Assembly: GCF_023611925.1 (NCBI RefSeq)
Contig: NZ_CP091456.1
Span: forward strand, 1,426,001 to 1,490,000
Length of the DNA stretch: 64,000 nucleotides
From: Avibacterium sp. 20-132
Lineage (GTDB): Bacteria > Pseudomonadota > Gammaproteobacteria > Enterobacterales > Pasteurellaceae
Direction: 5' to 3'
Shown here: positions 10,860 to 21,569 of the stretch, piece by piece
Numbering within the stretch: position 1 is the first letter of the stretch
Layout of the letters: the number at the start of each line of letters is the position of its first letter
Position numbers and translations under genes: made by a program
The notes under the pieces: generated by a model
The model's input: the letters and a program-made list of their open reading frames with translations, nothing else
Database searches by the model: none
What the model was told of the DNA's origin: nothing

Positions 10860-13205
10860 TCACCGCACTTTGATTTTTCGATTTTTCGATTTTTTCGCCG
10901 ATTTCTCTTTTTGCTTTTTCGCACTTTCTGCATAACGAAAGCCTTTTTTCGCTTTATCTTTGGCTGTTTTTCCTTCTCGTCGAGGTTTACGTTCAGTGCT
11001 AATGAGTGAGAAATCCACTTGTCGTTGCTCAAGGCTAACCGCCTCTACACGAATAGTAACCTTATCGCCTAGGCGGTAAATTCGCCCACTGTTTTCGCCG
11101 ATTAATTGCTGGCGATTTACATCAAATTGGTAATAATCATTATCTAAGGTTGAAATATGCACAAGCCCATCAATGAATAATTCATCTAAACGCACAAATA
11201 AGCCAAAGCCGGTTACCACAGAAATCACGCCACTAAATGCTTCGCCAACGTGATCTTGCATATATTCACATTTGAGCCAATCTGCTACTTCTCTGGTTGC
11301 ATCATCGGCACGGCGTTCAGTCATTGAACAATGTTCACCTAGGTTATCCATTTCATCAAGTGCATAATGATAACCACCAGAATCCGTGGTTTTACGTTTT
11401 GAACCTTGTAATTTAGCCAGTAAATATTTGATTCCACGATGTAAGGTTAAATCCGGATAGCGGCGAATTGGCGAGGTGAAATGCGCATATTGCGTCAAGG
11501 CTAAGCCAAAATGCCCAATATTATCAGGGGAATAAATGGCTTGGCTCAAGGATCGTAGTAACATAGTTTGGATAAGTTCGTGGTCGGGGCGTTCTTTCAC
11601 TTGCACGAGCAATTTGGCATAATCTTCTGTTGTCGGTTTTGCTCCACCACCCAAACTTAATCCTTGTTCGACTAAATAAGCACGGAAAGCGCTCAGCTTT
11701 TCTTCACTCGGACCAGCATGAATACGATATAATGCGGGTTCATTATGCGTTTCCATAAAATTTGCCGCGGCGATATTAGCTAAAATCATACATTCTTCGA
11801 TGATTTTATGGGCATCATTACGTACTACGGGTTCAATGCGCTCAATGCGTCCCATTTCATTGAAAATAAATTTACTTTCTATCGTGTCAAAATCAATTGC
11901 ACCGCGTTGCTGACGGGCTTTTACTAAGGCTTGATACAAATGGTGTAATTCTTGCAAATGAGGAACAAGAGGTTCATAACGCTGTTGTAATTCTTCATCA
12001 CCGTCTAAAATACGCGCAACTTTAGTGTAGGTTAAACGGGCGTGAGAATTCATCACCGCTTCGTAAAAACGATAATCGGTCATTTTTCCTTTGGCAGAAA
12101 TAGACAGTTCACACACCATACATAGACGATCAACTTGTGGATTGAGCGAACATAAGCCATTAGATAGGACTTCTGGCAACATTGGCACAACACGATTTGG
12201 GAAATACACGGAATTGCCTCGATTATAGGCTTCATTATCTAATGCAGTACGCAGGCGAACATAGTAACTCACATCCGCAATTGCAACCCAAAGTTTCCAA
12301 CCGCCTTTTGCGTTACGTTGGCAATACACGGCATCATCAAAATCTCGTGCATCTTCCCCATCAATCGTAACCAAAGGAAGTTGGCGTAAATCAACCCGTC
12401 CTTTTTTGGCGGCTTCTGGCACTTCTTCAGTGAATTTTTTGACTTGTTTTTGCACCGCACTTGGGAAAACGTGGGGAATATCGTGATTGCGAATAGCAAT
12501 TTCGGTTTCCATTCCTTTTGCCATATTTTCGCCTAGTACTTCAATAATCATCCCCACTGGACGGGTGAACATTGCAGTGCGTGGTTTGAGTTCAACCACG
12601 ACAACTTGCCCCATTCGCGCACCGTGGCGATATTCATTAGGGATTAAAATATCATAATTGATACGGCTATCATCGGGGACAACATAGCCAATGCCTTCTT
12701 CTAAAAAGAAGCGTCCGACAATATGTTTTTTACGCCCTTCCAATAAACGCACAATACGCACTTCTTGACGTCCTTTACGCTCAAAACCGCTTGGCTGGGC
12801 AAGAACATAATCGCCGTGCATTACCTGTTTCATCTGTCCATTTGGAATGAATAAATCTTGCTTTACACCTTCCACTTGTAAAAAGCCATAACCTTCTTTA
12901 TGCCCAATCACCATTCCTTTGATTAAGTCTAATTTTTCTGGCAAGGCATAGCGCTTACGCTTAGTAAAAATAAGTTGCCCCTCGTTTTCCATTGCTCGTA
13001 AACGGCGACGCATTGCCTCTTGGCGTTCTTCATCGCGAATAGCTAAAACGGAAAATAATTCCTCTTTTGACATTGGCGCATTATGTTCACGAATGATGTT
13101 GAGAATAAATTCACGACTTGGTACAGGATTACTGTATTTTTTTAATTCTTGTTGATAATTCGGATCGGAAAGTGCGGTGGTTTTTTTTGTTATTTTTTTA
13201 GCCAT
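10860..13205 (-). CDS. rnr: ribonuclease R
   Basis: 781 residues from the chosen start. RNase R is a 3'-to-5' processive exoribonuclease able to degrade structured RNA. Domains: N-terminal helix-turn-helix (about 20-85), cold-shock domains (about 90-240), RNB catalytic domain (about 260-600, with [13 protein letters not shown] carrying the metal-binding Asp residues) and S1 (about 640-725), then a short Lys-rich tail. The start at 13205 (MAKKITKK) has an AAGGAAAT site; the ATG at 13247 has none. The TGA stop lies inside an uptake signal sequence. Just before it an 8-bp tandem repeat sets the frame; one unit less would give a tail about 13 residues longer. Confidence 0.93.
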   Translation of the reverse strand: MAKKITKKTTALSDPNYQQELKKYSNPVPSREFILNIIREHNAPMSKEELFSVLAIRDEERQEAMRRRLRAMENEGQLIFTKRKRYALPEKLDLIKGMVIGHKEGYGFLQVEGVKQDLFIPNGQMKQVMHGDYVLAQPSGFERKGRQEVRIVRLLEGRKKHIVGRFFLEEGIGYVVPDDSRINYDILIPNEYRHGARMGQVVVVELKPRTAMFTRPVGMIIEVLGENMAKGMETEIAIRNHDIPHVFPSAVQKQVKKFTEEVPEAAKKGRVDLRQLPLVTIDGEDARDFDDAVYCQRNAKGGWKLWVAIADVSYYVRLRTALDNEAYNRGNSVYFPNRVVPMLPEVLSNGLCSLNPQVDRLCMVCELSISAKGKMTDYRFYEAVMNSHARLTYTKVARILDGDEELQQRYEPLVPHLQELHHLYQALVKARQQRGAIDFDTIESKFIFNEMGRIERIEPVVRNDAHKIIEECMILANIAAANFMETHNEPALYRIHAGPSEEKLSAFRAYLVEQGLSLGGGAKPTTEDYAKLLVQVKERPDHELIQTMLLRSLSQAIYSPDNIGHFGLALTQYAHFTSPIRRYPDLTLHRGIKYLLAKLQGSKRKTTDSGGYHYALDEMDNLGEHCSMTERRADDATREVADWLKCEYMQDHVGEAFSGVISVVTGFGLFVRLDELFIDGLVHISTLDNDYYQFDVNRQQLIGENSGRIYRLGDKVTIRVEAVSLEQRQVDFSLISTERKPRREGKTAKDKAKKGFRYAESAKKQKEKSAKKSKNRKIKVR
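10872..10895 (-). repeat. 8-bp tandem repeat in the 3' end of rnr
   Basis: The unit GATTTTTC (minus strand GAAAAATC) occurs twice exactly and a third time as GATTTTTT. As eight is not a multiple of three, gain or loss of a unit changes the frame of the RNase R C-terminus. Removing one unit keeps the frame open for a Lys/Arg-rich tail to a TAA at 10804-10806. Confidence 0.75.
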
Positions 13206-13353
13206 AATGATTTCCTTATGTGGCATAGATTGCTGTAAGTTTGACATTGCAGGAAAGGGAAAGCAAGGAAAGAATTGGAGATATTTTAGGCAAAGCGATT
13301 TTTATTATTTGTATCTATAAGCGAATAACGCGATAACTGACTTTTAAAAACAA

Positions 13354-13380
13354 AACCCAGCATTAGCTGGGTTTTTTATC
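13354..13380 (-). terminator. terminator after rplI
   Basis: Eight-bp stem AACCCAGC/GCTGGGTT with a four-base loop. T-rich stretches occur on both sides, so it can act in either direction. It lies just past the rplI stop and would end the rpsF-priB-rpsR-rplI transcript. Confidence 0.8.
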
Positions 13381-13396
13381 TTATAAAAAGCGGCGA

Positions 13397-13846
13397 TTAT
13401 TCAGCAACTACGATAAGACGTAAGTTTGCGAATACTTCACCGTGAAGTTGGAAGCGTACTTCGTGTTCACCTGTAGTACGGATTAATCCGTTTGGTAAAC
13501 GAACTTCACTTTTCGCAACTTCAACACCACGAGCTGTGATAGCATCAGCAATATCACGAGTACCGATAGAACCGAATAAACGGCCTTCATCACCCGCTTT
13601 ACTTGCGATAGTTACAGACTCAAGGGCTTCAAGACGCTCTGCGCGATCCATTGCTGCCACAAGTGCTTTTGCTGCTTTTTCTTCTAATTCTGCACGACGT
13701 GCTTCAAAATATTCAACGTTAGCTTTGGTTGCCATAACCGCTTTCCCTTGTGGGATTAAGAAGTTACGAGCATAACCAGATTTAACATTAACTTGATCAC
13801 CAACATTACCAAGGTGAACAACTTTATCTAAAAGAATTACTTGCAT
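13397..13846 (-). CDS. rplI: 50S ribosomal protein L9
   Basis: 149 residues, the exact E. coli length. N-terminal rRNA-binding domain ([19 protein letters not shown] and [14 protein letters not shown], the L9 signature), a central helix of Ala/Glu/Lys (about 45-75) and a C-terminal domain with [17 protein letters not shown]9 binds domain V of 23S rRNA near the L1 stalk. Last gene of the ribosomal operon, 18 bases after rpsR. Confidence 0.98.
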   Translation of the reverse strand: MQVILLDKVVHLGNVGDQVNVKSGYARNFLIPQGKAVMATKANVEYFEARRAELEEKAAKALVAAMDRAERLEALESVTIASKAGDEGRLFGSIGTRDIADAITARGVEVAKSEVRLPNGLIRTTGEHEVRFQLHGEVFANLRLIVVAE

Positions 13847-13863
13847 TACCGTATTCTCCTTAA

Positions 13864-14100
<237 letters not shown>

Positions 14101-14427
14101 CTAATCTATAAATTCGATTTGCTCGGCGTGTAATACTAATTGACTTAAACCATTTGCTGATTTATGTGAAGTAATAAACCCCACTATCAATAAGTTACTG
14201 CCGACCGTAATGCTTTGAGTTTTTGCAATTAACTGATGACCACTAACTTGAACGGCGATTTTGCACCAAGCTTGGCGAGGTAATCCTGCCTCTTGCTGTT
14301 CGGAACGGTGTTCCAAATAAAAACGACAATGTTCAATTCCGTTAGGGCTTTTGCTTCGCTTAGGAAAGTCGCTGACTTGCCCTATTAATGAGAAGCGATT
14401 ATCAATTTTTGAATTACTCTTCAGCAT
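14101..14427 (-). CDS. priB: primosomal replication protein N (PriB)
   Basis: 108 residues. PriB is a dimeric OB-fold single-strand-DNA-binding protein that links PriA and DnaT in replication restart. Motifs: [40 protein letters not shown] and [13 protein letters not shown]. The chosen ATG (14427, MLKSNSKID) matches related Pasteurellaceae proteins and overlaps the end of rpsF by 14 bases; an ATG seven codons earlier would overlap further. It lies between rpsF and rpsR as in E. coli. Confidence 0.92.
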   Translation of the reverse strand: MLKSNSKIDNRFSLIGQVSDFPKRSKSPNGIEHCRFYLEHRSEQQEAGLPRQAWCKIAVQVSGHQLIAKTQSITVGSNLLIVGFITSHKSANGLSQLVLHAEQIEFID

Positions 14428-14791
14428 CCTCAAAATCGTTGTTTTCAACTTCAGCTAAAGGTTTACGCTCTTCGCGTGCTTTAACCATTGGGGACGCTTC
14501 TGTTACGGCGTGCTTAGTACGAATAATTGCGTTACGAAGAACTGCATCATTGTAACGGAATGTTGTTTCTAGCTCGTCGATGACTTCTTGAGGCGCTTCT
14601 ACATTCATTAGCACATAATGTGCTTTGTGTAATTTGTTAATTGGGTAAGCTAATTGACGGCGACCCCAATCTTCTAAACGATGGATTTGACCGCCCGCTT
14701 CTTTAATAGAATTGGTATAGCGCTCAATCATCGCTGGTACTTGTTCGCTTTGGTCCGGATGAACCATAAACACGATTTCGTAGTGACGCAT
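14414..14791 (-). CDS. rpsF: 30S ribosomal protein S6
   Basis: 125 residues. [44 protein letters not shown] and [24 protein letters not shown] are S6 hallmarks. The C-terminus is acidic (NNDFEDAEE). S6 binds the central domain of 16S rRNA with S18. First gene of the operon, with a GGAG site and a structured leader (14792-14884). Confidence 0.98.
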   Translation of the reverse strand: MRHYEIVFMVHPDQSEQVPAMIERYTNSIKEAGGQIHRLEDWGRRQLAYPINKLHKAHYVLMNVEAPQEVIDELETTFRYNDAVLRNAIIRTKHAVTEASPMVKAREERKPLAEVENNDFEDAEE

Positions 14792-14884
14792 TACTGCTCC
14801 TTACGGGTTAATCAGCCTCCGACTGTAAGACCAGCTACCAATCTTGCGGAAGCAAGGAACGAAAATGATGATGTAGCTGTAAGG
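14792..14884 (-). promoter_or_regulatory. structured rpsF leader, candidate S6:S18 autoregulatory RNA
   Basis: The minus-strand leader can pair CAGCTAC (14873-14879 complement) with GTAGCTG (14832-14838 complement). This encloses a second hairpin CTTGC-TTCC-GCAAG that displays a CCG triplet. rpsF leaders in many bacteria bind the S6:S18 complex through an exposed CCG; the match here is judged by eye only. Confidence 0.4.
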
Positions 14885-14890
14885 CGTGCA

Positions 14891-14918
14891 ATTATACAGG
14901 ATTAATGAAAAAGCACAA
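14891..14918 (-). promoter_or_regulatory. sigma-70 promoter of the rpsF operon
   Basis: On the minus strand a perfect TATAAT -10 box (complement of 14891-14896) is preceded after 16 bases by TTGTGC (complement of 14913-14918). The predicted start leaves a leader of about 93 bases before rpsF. Confidence 0.65.
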
Positions 14919-14924
14919 GGGAAA

Positions 14925-15132
14925 ATGAGGTTATTTTATGAGGAAATATTAGGCGCAAACGGTAAATTTTTTAATGTGGATGAAAATGGTGAATTATCCC
15001 AAACAAATTTAGAAAAAAACAACCGCACTTTTTAAAAGCGTAACAGAGATTAACCGTAAAGCTTCAAGATAACTTATACAGTGAACGCTATCGTGAACCG
15101 AGATGGGTAAATCAAAGTGCGGTGTAATTTTT
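14925..15132 (+). pseudogene. decayed gene remnant of unknown origin
   Basis: A 36-codon open frame (14925-15035, MRLFYEEILGANGKFF...) reads like the interior of a normal protein and ends with codons contributed by an uptake sequence. Further along, near 15,066-15,132, another frame reads LQDNLYSERYREPRWVNQSAV and then stops, again within an uptake sequence. Both look like coding sequence now split by frameshifts. No family was recognised. There is no convincing ribosome-binding site. Confidence 0.35.
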
Positions 15133-15162
15133 TTAATGTTTAATGGCTAGAACGTAAATAAG

Positions 15163-15798
15163 TTACATCCACGCATTATTACGAATAATCCCCACTGCAA
15201 TACCTTCAATCTCAAAACTTTCTGTTTGTGTGAGATCGACGACAATTGGGGCAAATTCTTCATTTTCGGCGTGAAGATAAACCATTGAGCCTTTGCGTTC
15301 AAGGCGTTTTACAGTAACTTCATCTTCAATTCTTGCGACGATCACTTGCCCATTTCGCACATCTTTGGTGCTATGTACCGCGAGGAGATCACCGTCTAAA
15401 ATACCGATATCTTTCATTGATTGACCATACACTTTTAGTAAGAAATCCGCTTGCGGTTTGAACATATTGGCATCAACTTTATAAGTGCCTTCAATATGTT
15501 GTTCGGCTAAAATCGGTTCGCCTGCGGCTACGCGTCCGATGAGTGGTAAGCCTTCAGGCTCTTCTTCTGCATTTTCTTCAAGCAGTAACCGAATACCGCG
15601 CGATGCACCGGGAATAATTTCAATTACCCCTTTTCTTGCAAGGGCTTTTAGATGCTCTTCCGCCGCATTCGGTGATCGAAATCCCAATTCACGAGAAATT
15701 TCCGCACGGGTGGGCGGCATTCCGGTGGTTTCCAAATGCCGTTTTAATAGGTCATAAACTTCTTGCTGACGGGCTGTGAGGGCTTTCATCATTGTCAT
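15163..15798 (-). CDS. lexA: SOS-response repressor LexA
   Basis: 211 residues. N-terminal winged helix (about 4-70) with [35 protein letters not shown]. The C-terminal S24 peptidase domain has the self-cleavage Ala-Gly in RVAAGEP, the nucleophile Ser in VYGQSMKD and the Lys in DEVTVKRL. LexA represses DNA-damage genes and cleaves itself with RecA. Three close ATGs (15798, 15792, 15789) are possible; GGGGAG lies four bases ahead of the first, while most relatives begin at the third-ATG equivalent. Divergent from plsB, as in E. coli. An SOS box lies upstream. Confidence 0.96.
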   Translation of the reverse strand: MTMMKALTARQQEVYDLLKRHLETTGMPPTRAEISRELGFRSPNAAEEHLKALARKGVIEIIPGASRGIRLLLEENAEEEPEGLPLIGRVAAGEPILAEQHIEGTYKVDANMFKPQADFLLKVYGQSMKDIGILDGDLLAVHSTKDVRNGQVIVARIEDEVTVKRLERKGSMVYLHAENEEFAPIVVDLTQTESFEIEGIAVGIIRNNAWM

Positions 15799-15826
15799 AT
15801 ATCTCCCCTGTTTTTATATCCATATT

Positions 15827-15846
15827 TACTGGTATTATATACAGAA
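15827..15846 (-). promoter_or_regulatory. LexA (SOS) box upstream of lexA
   Basis: TACTGGTATTATATACAGAA keeps the invariant CTG-N10-CAG with an AT-rich centre. A second, weaker match (CTG-N10-CAT) begins at 15808. This fits autoregulation of lexA. Confidence 0.8.
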
Positions 15847-16023
15847 AGAGAATTGTTGCAATCTTCTTTTATTTTCTCTGTGATATTTGTTTGATTTTTG
15901 TTAGATTTGTACGAAATTTTTGCTTTAATTAATTTATATCAGGCTAAATTGAAAAAAAAATGCCAAAAATTTGTGGTAAGATGGCGTAACTTTTTATCTG
16001 GATAAATAAATTACGGAATTTAT

Positions 16024-18456
16024 ATGGCAAGTATGCTTAATTTATATAGAAAATTATTAGAATTCCCCCTTTCTGTATTAGTTAAAAATAATCCGATTCC
16101 TCATCATCCTATTGAAGAATTAGCTTTAAATGTGCAGCAACCTATTGTGTATGTGCTGCCTTACACCTCGCAAACGGATTTAGTGATTTTCCGCAAAAAT
16201 TGCTTAAATGTTGGCTTGCCTGATCCTTTCGAGAAAAATGAAATTGGCGGTATTTCGTTACCTCGTTTTGTGTTTTTAGATGAAGGGCGTCGCATTTTTA
16301 AATCTAAAGGGGCAAAAAAGGAAACCATCACAATTTTTAATAAATACCTAGAATTACACCGCACTTTCTTGGATCTTGATGTGCAGCTTATTCCTGTTTC
16401 GGTATTATGGGGACGTTCACCGGGACACGAAAATAAATCAGGGTTGCCAAATTTACGTTTATTAAATGGTCTTCAAAAATTTGCAGCAGCAATTTGGTTT
16501 GGGCGTGATACGTTTGTGCGTTTTTCACAAGCGGTTTCGCTACGTTATATGGTGAATGAACACGGTTCAGATGAAAAAATTGCGGCGAAATTAGCGCGCG
16601 TTGCTAAAATTCATTTTTCTAAACAACGTATTTCTGCAACAGGACCACGTTTGCCAAATCGCCAAGCGATGTTTAATAAATTGCTGCAATCTCCGGCGAT
16701 TCTCAAAGCTATTGAAGATGAAGCAAAAAGTAAGAAAATGCCCATTGAAAAAGCACAAAAAGAGGCGTATAAAATTTTAGATGAAATTGCTGCAAATGTG
16801 AGCTATGAAGGGTTACGTGTAGCAGATCGTTTCTTACGTTGGCTATGGAATAAACTTTATCAAGGGATTGATGTGCAACACGCGGATCGGGTACGCAAGC
16901 TGGCACTTGAAGGTCACGAAATTGTTTATGTGCCTTGCCACCGTAGTCATATTGACTATTTGTTACTTTCTTATGTGTTATATCATCAGGGCTTGGTTAC
17001 ACCACATATTGCAGCGGGAATTAATCTTAATTTCTGGCCTGTGGGGGCTATGTTCCGCCGAGGAGGGGCATTTTTTATTCGCCGAACCTTCAAAGGCAAT
17101 CGCCTCTATTCAACGATTTTCCGTGAGTATTTAGCAGAATTATTCCATCGTGGTTATTCGGTTGAATATTTTATTGAAGGGGGGCGTTCGCGCACCGGAC
17201 GTTTACTTGCCCCTAAAACGGGGATGATGTCGATGACCTTGCAAGCATTACAACAACGCCAAACACGTCCTATTTCTGTCGTGCCTGTTTATGTGGGCTA
17301 CGAACACGTTTTGGAAGTGGATACGTATGCCAAAGAATTGCGTGGTGCGGCAAAAGAGAAAGAAAATGCAGGGCTTGTATTACGCGTCATTAAAAAATTG
17401 CGTAATTTAGGTAAAGGCTATGTGAATTTTGGTGAGCCAATCGTATTAAGCAGTTATTTGAACCAACATTTTCCAGAATGGAAAGAATTGCATTTAGACG
17501 ATGAGCGTTCACAATGGTTTAATAAAGCCGTTGATGCGGTGTCAAACCAAGTTATGGTGAATATTAATAATGCCGCCGCAGTCAATGCGATGAATTTAAC
17601 AGGAACTGCATTGCTATCATCTCGCCAGCGTGCATTAACGCGGAAACAGTTATTAGAGCAGTTGGCAAGTTATCAACAATTTTTACAGAATGTCCCTTAT
17701 TCTGATGATGTCATTGTGCCAAGCGAAACACCAGAAGAAATGCTCGATCACGTTTTAAATTTAGATCGTGTGGGCGTCTTGGTTGAAAAAGATAATTTTG
17801 GCGAAATCATTCGTTTAGAGCGTAATTCAGCGGTGTTGATGACTTATTATCGCAACAATATTCAGCATTTATTCGCCTTGCCTTCTCTGGTGGCGAGCAT
17901 TGTGTTGCACTATGGTGCAATGCAAAAAGATCTCGTCCTTGAGGCGGTTGAAAAAATTTATCCGTTCTTGCGTGGTGAATTATTTTTACATTTCAGCGAT
18001 GGTGAATTAAAAGATTATGTCGAAAATATTATTCAGGAATTGCAACGGCAAAATATTATTCAATGCAATGAGAATTTGCTCGCGATCCACAAACCTCAAG
18101 TCAGAATGTTACAGCTTTGGTCATCGGGCGTGAGAGAAATTTTGCAGCGTTATTACATTACGGTAAGCATTCTACAAAATGATCCAACGATTTCTCGAGC
18201 CACATTAGAAAAAGAAAGCCAATCTGTGGCACAACGTTTATCTGTGCTGCACGGTATTAATGCTCCAGAGTTTTTTGATAAAGCCGTGTTTTCTGCGTTT
18301 GTTGGAAATCTAAAACAATATGGTTATTTTGATGACAACAATCAAGTGAATGCCTCCTTGCTTGATGAACTCAGTGAAATTCTTGCGCAGATGATTTCTG
18401 CCGAAGTCAGACTTACAATTAAAAGTGCGGTGGAAAAAAACGAAGAAATTGACTAA
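16024..18456 (+). CDS. plsB: glycerol-3-phosphate 1-O-acyltransferase PlsB
   Basis: 810 residues, close to the E. coli enzyme (807). It is an inner-membrane-associated enzyme making lysophosphatidate from glycerol-3-phosphate and acyl-ACP or acyl-CoA. Acyltransferase motifs are all visible: [10 protein letters not shown] (the HX4D catalytic box), [20 protein letters not shown] and [11 protein letters not shown]. Start at 16024 ([11 protein letters not shown]) with GGAAT upstream. It is transcribed divergently from lexA with a 225-bp shared region and ends at a strong terminator. Confidence 0.97.
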   Translation: MASMLNLYRKLLEFPLSVLVKNNPIPHHPIEELALNVQQPIVYVLPYTSQTDLVIFRKNCLNVGLPDPFEKNEIGGISLPRFVFLDEGRRIFKSKGAKKETITIFNKYLELHRTFLDLDVQLIPVSVLWGRSPGHENKSGLPNLRLLNGLQKFAAAIWFGRDTFVRFSQAVSLRYMVNEHGSDEKIAAKLARVAKIHFSKQRISATGPRLPNRQAMFNKLLQSPAILKAIEDEAKSKKMPIEKAQKEAYKILDEIAANVSYEGLRVADRFLRWLWNKLYQGIDVQHADRVRKLALEGHEIVYVPCHRSHIDYLLLSYVLYHQGLVTPHIAAGINLNFWPVGAMFRRGGAFFIRRTFKGNRLYSTIFREYLAELFHRGYSVEYFIEGGRSRTGRLLAPKTGMMSMTLQALQQRQTRPISVVPVYVGYEHVLEVDTYAKELRGAAKEKENAGLVLRVIKKLRNLGKGYVNFGEPIVLSSYLNQHFPEWKELHLDDERSQWFNKAVDAVSNQVMVNINNAAAVNAMNLTGTALLSSRQRALTRKQLLEQLASYQQFLQNVPYSDDVIVPSETPEEMLDHVLNLDRVGVLVEKDNFGEIIRLERNSAVLMTYYRNNIQHLFALPSLVASIVLHYGAMQKDLVLEAVEKIYPFLRGELFLHFSDGELKDYVENIIQELQRQNIIQCNENLLAIHKPQVRMLQLWSSGVREILQRYYITVSILQNDPTISRATLEKESQSVAQRLSVLHGINAPEFFDKAVFSAFVGNLKQYGYFDDNNQVNASLLDELSEILAQMISAEVRLTIKSAVEKNEEID

Positions 18457-18485
18457 TGGTTTGATTAAGTATTTTCAAATGAGCT

Positions 18486-18521
18486 AAAGAACCTTAGCTA
18501 AATCGCGAAGGTTCTTTTTAT
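18486..18521 (+). terminator. rho-independent terminator after plsB
   Basis: Ten-bp stem AAAGAACCTT/AAGGTTCTTT with a 12-base loop, followed by a T-rich run. Confidence 0.85.
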
Positions 18522-18528
18522 TTTTTAA

Positions 18529-18705
18529 ATGATAACCCTATCTACTAAAAATCATCTAGGTGAGCGTTGTCAGCAATTTTTCCCTATTTGCCTAGCTCGA
18601 GTAACCCGATTACTTAGATAGAGCCAGAAACGTCATAAACAGTGCCTAGAAAAAGTAAAAGAAACAGATTTTTTACGTCATCATTTCAAAAATAGCTTGC
18701 AATAA
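18529..18705 (+). pseudogene. small open frame split by an amber codon, possible gene remnant
   Basis: ATG at 18529 opens 30 codons (MITLSTKNHLGERCQQFF...) that end at TAG; the same frame then continues for 27 codons (SQKRHKQCLEKVKETDFL...) to TAA. The composition is protein-like on both sides of the stop. It lies between the plsB terminator and the end of recN, without a clear ribosome-binding site. No family was recognised; it may be the C-terminal remnant of a larger gene. Confidence 0.35.
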
Positions 18706-18726
18706 CCTTTCGCGGAACGCGAAAGG
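18706..18726 (-). terminator. hairpin downstream of recN
   Basis: Perfect nine-bp stem CCTTTCGCG/CGCGAAAGG with a three-base loop, 13 bases past the recN stop. No run of T follows on the minus strand, so it may act as an RNA-end stabiliser or weak terminator. Confidence 0.5.
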
Positions 18727-18738
18727 CTTTAGAGAAAT

Positions 18739-20415
18739 TTAGGCAATTAAACGGAGCATTTCTTCTGCGTTTGCTAAGGCACTTTCAGTGACTTTGGTTG
18801 AGCCAAGCAATTTAGCTAAGGCTTTCACACGTTGTTGCTGGGAAAGTGCGGTCATTTTTGTTTCCGTTTTTCCATCAATGGTTTGTTTTTCGACAGAAAA
18901 ATGTTGATGCCCACAACAGGCGACTTGTGGTAAGTGGGTAACGCAAATCACTTGGCATTTTTTGCCTAATTTGCGTAATAATTTTCCCACTACGCTTGCG
19001 GTTGCACCACTGATTCCTACATCAATTTCATCAAAAATGAGGGTTGGTATCGCGGATTTATCAGAGGTCAGCACTTGTAACACCAAGGCGATACGTGAAA
19101 GCTCACCACCCGATGCCACTTTTGCCAATGGTTGAGCGGATTGTCCGAGGTTTGCTTGTAGAATAAATTGCACCTGATCCATACCTTGGGCAGTCAGTTT
19201 ACTTTCCGCCTGTACCACACTAATAGAGAATTCGGCATTTTCCATTGCCAGTTGTTTAATGCCTTTAGTCACTTGTGCTGAGAGTTTTTCAGCCCCTTTT
19301 TGACGGCTTGCACTCAAGGTCTGTGCATTTGCTAACAACTGTGCATAAGCCGCTTTTTCTTGTTCAATCAGTACATCTTCGCTGTCAGCAAAATCTACAA
19401 GCTGATGGAGTTCTTGTCTTAAAGATTGATGCAATGCAACCAATTCTTCCGCTTTTACATTGTGTTTACGTGCAAGTTGTAGTGCTTGGCTCATTCGGCT
19501 TTCCACTTCCTGTAAACGATACGGATCGGGGTCAATGTTGCAGGATAAATGTTGGATCTCAGAGCTTGCTTCCTGTACTTGGATCAACGCTTCTTGTAAC
19601 ATTGTGAGTGCATCATTGTAGTGCGGATCAAGGCTGTGTAGTTCTTCTAAATTTTGCACCGCACGATAGAGCAAGCTATCCACATTCAGTTCATCATTCT
19701 CACTTAATAAATTTAAGACAGATTGAGAAAGTGCAGTGAGTTCTTTGCTGTTAGCAAGTCGGTTATATTCTTCCTCTAGCTCACTAAATTCATTTTCTTG
19801 TAAATTAAATTCATCAAGCTCTTCAACTTGATATTGTAGTAGTTGTTTTTTCGCCTCATTTTCGGCACATTTTTGTTGGAAATTCGCGACTTGTTGTTGC
19901 AACGCTTTCCATTGACGATATTGCTTTTGTACCTTGGTAAGCAGATCAGTATGCGCGCAATAGTCATCTAATAAGGTGAGCTGATAGTCATTTTTTAGCA
20001 AACGTTGTGAGGAATGTTGTCCATTGACTTGAATTAAATATTGCCCTAGTTCTTTGAGTTGGCTAGCAGAGACAGGAATGCTATTAATAAAGCCTTTGGA
20101 ACGTCCATCAGCGTTGATTACTCGACGTAAAATACAGTTTTCTGGATTATCTTCATCTTGCAATTCTTGAATTTTAAGCCATTCATCAGCGGGGCTGTTT
20201 GGTTCAATCTGGAATGTGGCACAAATATCTGCACGGTTTTGCCCTTCACGTAACATCGCGCTTTCTGTACGTTGTCCTAAGCATACGCCAAGGGCATCAA
20301 TGGCAATAGATTTACCTGCCCCCGTTTCACCAGTAATGACAGACATTCCCTGCGCAAATTCAATATCAAGGTGATGAACAATCGCAAAATTATTAATCGT
20401 AAGTTGAGTAAGCAT
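18739..20415 (-). CDS. recN: DNA repair protein RecN
   Basis: 558 residues, an SMC-like ATPase used in double-strand-break repair. Walker A GETGAGKSIAIDALG near residue 30, long coiled-coil arms rich in Leu/Glu/Gln (about 155-370), the ABC signature KVASGGELSRIAL and Walker B PTLIFDEIDVGISG toward the C-terminus. Start MLTQLTINNFAIV is the family N-terminus. Two SOS-like boxes lie immediately upstream, so induction by DNA damage is expected. It follows nadK on the same strand, as in E. coli. Confidence 0.96.
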   Translation of the reverse strand: MLTQLTINNFAIVHHLDIEFAQGMSVITGETGAGKSIAIDALGVCLGQRTESAMLREGQNRADICATFQIEPNSPADEWLKIQELQDEDNPENCILRRVINADGRSKGFINSIPVSASQLKELGQYLIQVNGQHSSQRLLKNDYQLTLLDDYCAHTDLLTKVQKQYRQWKALQQQVANFQQKCAENEAKKQLLQYQVEELDEFNLQENEFSELEEEYNRLANSKELTALSQSVLNLLSENDELNVDSLLYRAVQNLEELHSLDPHYNDALTMLQEALIQVQEASSEIQHLSCNIDPDPYRLQEVESRMSQALQLARKHNVKAEELVALHQSLRQELHQLVDFADSEDVLIEQEKAAYAQLLANAQTLSASRQKGAEKLSAQVTKGIKQLAMENAEFSISVVQAESKLTAQGMDQVQFILQANLGQSAQPLAKVASGGELSRIALVLQVLTSDKSAIPTLIFDEIDVGISGATASVVGKLLRKLGKKCQVICVTHLPQVACCGHQHFSVEKQTIDGKTETKMTALSQQQRVKALAKLLGSTKVTESALANAEEMLRLIA

Positions 20416-20432
20416 AATACACTCCTGTTTAA

Positions 20433-20473
20433 CTGTATATATATCAGTTTATAACTGATTTTATATACAGTAA
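20433..20473 (-). promoter_or_regulatory. SOS boxes upstream of recN
   Basis: CTGATTTTATATACAG at 20455-20470 is a proper CTG-N10-CAG LexA site. A second element, CTG-N9-CAG (20433-20447, CTGTATATATATCAG), is one base short of the standard spacing and may be weaker. Tandem boxes upstream of recN are also known in E. coli. Confidence 0.75.
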
Positions 20474-20492
20474 AGGGGTTTATGCAAATTTT

Positions 20493-21413
20493 TTACGCGG
20501 AATTTCTCAACCAGCCCAATTTTGTGCTTAACACATTGTAATAATTATAACTTTTTAAGTGAAGTAAACGCAGTTTATGTTTGCTTTTATAAATATGTAC
20601 CACGTCATCAGGGGTGAGCGGCAGCGCGACTTGACTATCGCAACCCGCTTCTAATTGCGGGGTGTTGTAGTCTGCAAAACGAATAGAGATTTTGCTTTCG
20701 CCATCAATGACCAAAGGGCGAGAAGAAAGGGTGTGTGGAAACATTGGTACCAGCGCGATTGCATTAAGTTGTGGAGTAAGAATCGGGCCACCAGCGGAAA
20801 GCGAATAGGCCGTTGAGCCTGTCGGTGTAGAAATAATTAAGCCATCAGAACGCTGTGAAAAGGCCAATTTATCATCAATATAAACGTGGAAATCGATCAT
20901 ATGCGCAATTTTGGCAGGGTGAATCACCGCTTCATTTACTGCATTGCTGGTGGCAATAATTTGTCCGTCTCGTTCAATGGCAGTTTCTAATAAAAAGCGT
21001 TCTTCCACAAAAAATTCACCACGATCTAAGCAAGCCTCAAGTTGGGCATAGGCATTTTTCGGATCAATATCCGTGAGAAAGCCTAAATTACCTCGGTTAA
21101 TACCAATTAAAGCAATATCATATTTAGCTAAGATTCTTGCTCGCCCAAGCATATTGCCATCACCACCGATAACAATGGCTAATTGCGCCTGTGTACCAAT
21201 CTCATCTAATTCTGCAAGATGTTGAATAGGTAAGCCTAAACGCTCGCCCACACTTTTTTCCACAAGTACTTGATAGCCTTTTTCTAAAAGCCATTGAAAT
21301 AAATTTTTGTGCATTTGCAAATTTACATCATTGCGCGGACGCCCCACCAATCCGATGGTATGGAAGGAATTATGCAAACTTTTGTTGTCGATTAAATGGG
21401 TTGTGGACATCAT
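20493..21413 (-). CDS. nadK: NAD kinase
   Basis: 306 residues from the chosen ATG. It phosphorylates NAD+ to NADP+ in the cytoplasm. Family motifs: [25 protein letters not shown] (the GGDG catalytic loop), [11 protein letters not shown] and [18 protein letters not shown] longer frame begins with a GTG inside an uptake signal sequence at 21443 but has no ribosome-binding site. The two adjacent ATGs at 21413 and 21410 fit the family N-terminus. Divergent from grpE, as in E. coli. Confidence 0.94.
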   Translation of the reverse strand: MMSTTHLIDNKSLHNSFHTIGLVGRPRNDVNLQMHKNLFQWLLEKGYQVLVEKSVGERLGLPIQHLAELDEIGTQAQLAIVIGGDGNMLGRARILAKYDIALIGINRGNLGFLTDIDPKNAYAQLEACLDRGEFFVEERFLLETAIERDGQIIATSNAVNEAVIHPAKIAHMIDFHVYIDDKLAFSQRSDGLIISTPTGSTAYSLSAGGPILTPQLNAIALVPMFPHTLSSRPLVIDGESKISIRFADYNTPQLEAGCDSQVALPLTPDDVVHIYKSKHKLRLLHLKSYNYYNVLSTKLGWLRNSA

Positions 21414-21569
21414 ATTTATTTTTATGCGGAAAACAGACCGCACTTGAATTCAAGAAATTTATGGCTATATTACACATAAACTATGTCAGTGGCTAGCCAA
21501 GTTTAGCAACTGTCAATTTTTACGTTTTTTGTTACAATAACGCAAATTTTTGAACAGATGGAGAAAACG

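Noticed and set aside
10829..11032. Lys/Arg-rich open frame overlapping the 3' end of rnr
   Set aside because: It is an overlapping frame without its own start signals. The alternative tail that matters is in another frame and is discussed with the 8-bp repeat.
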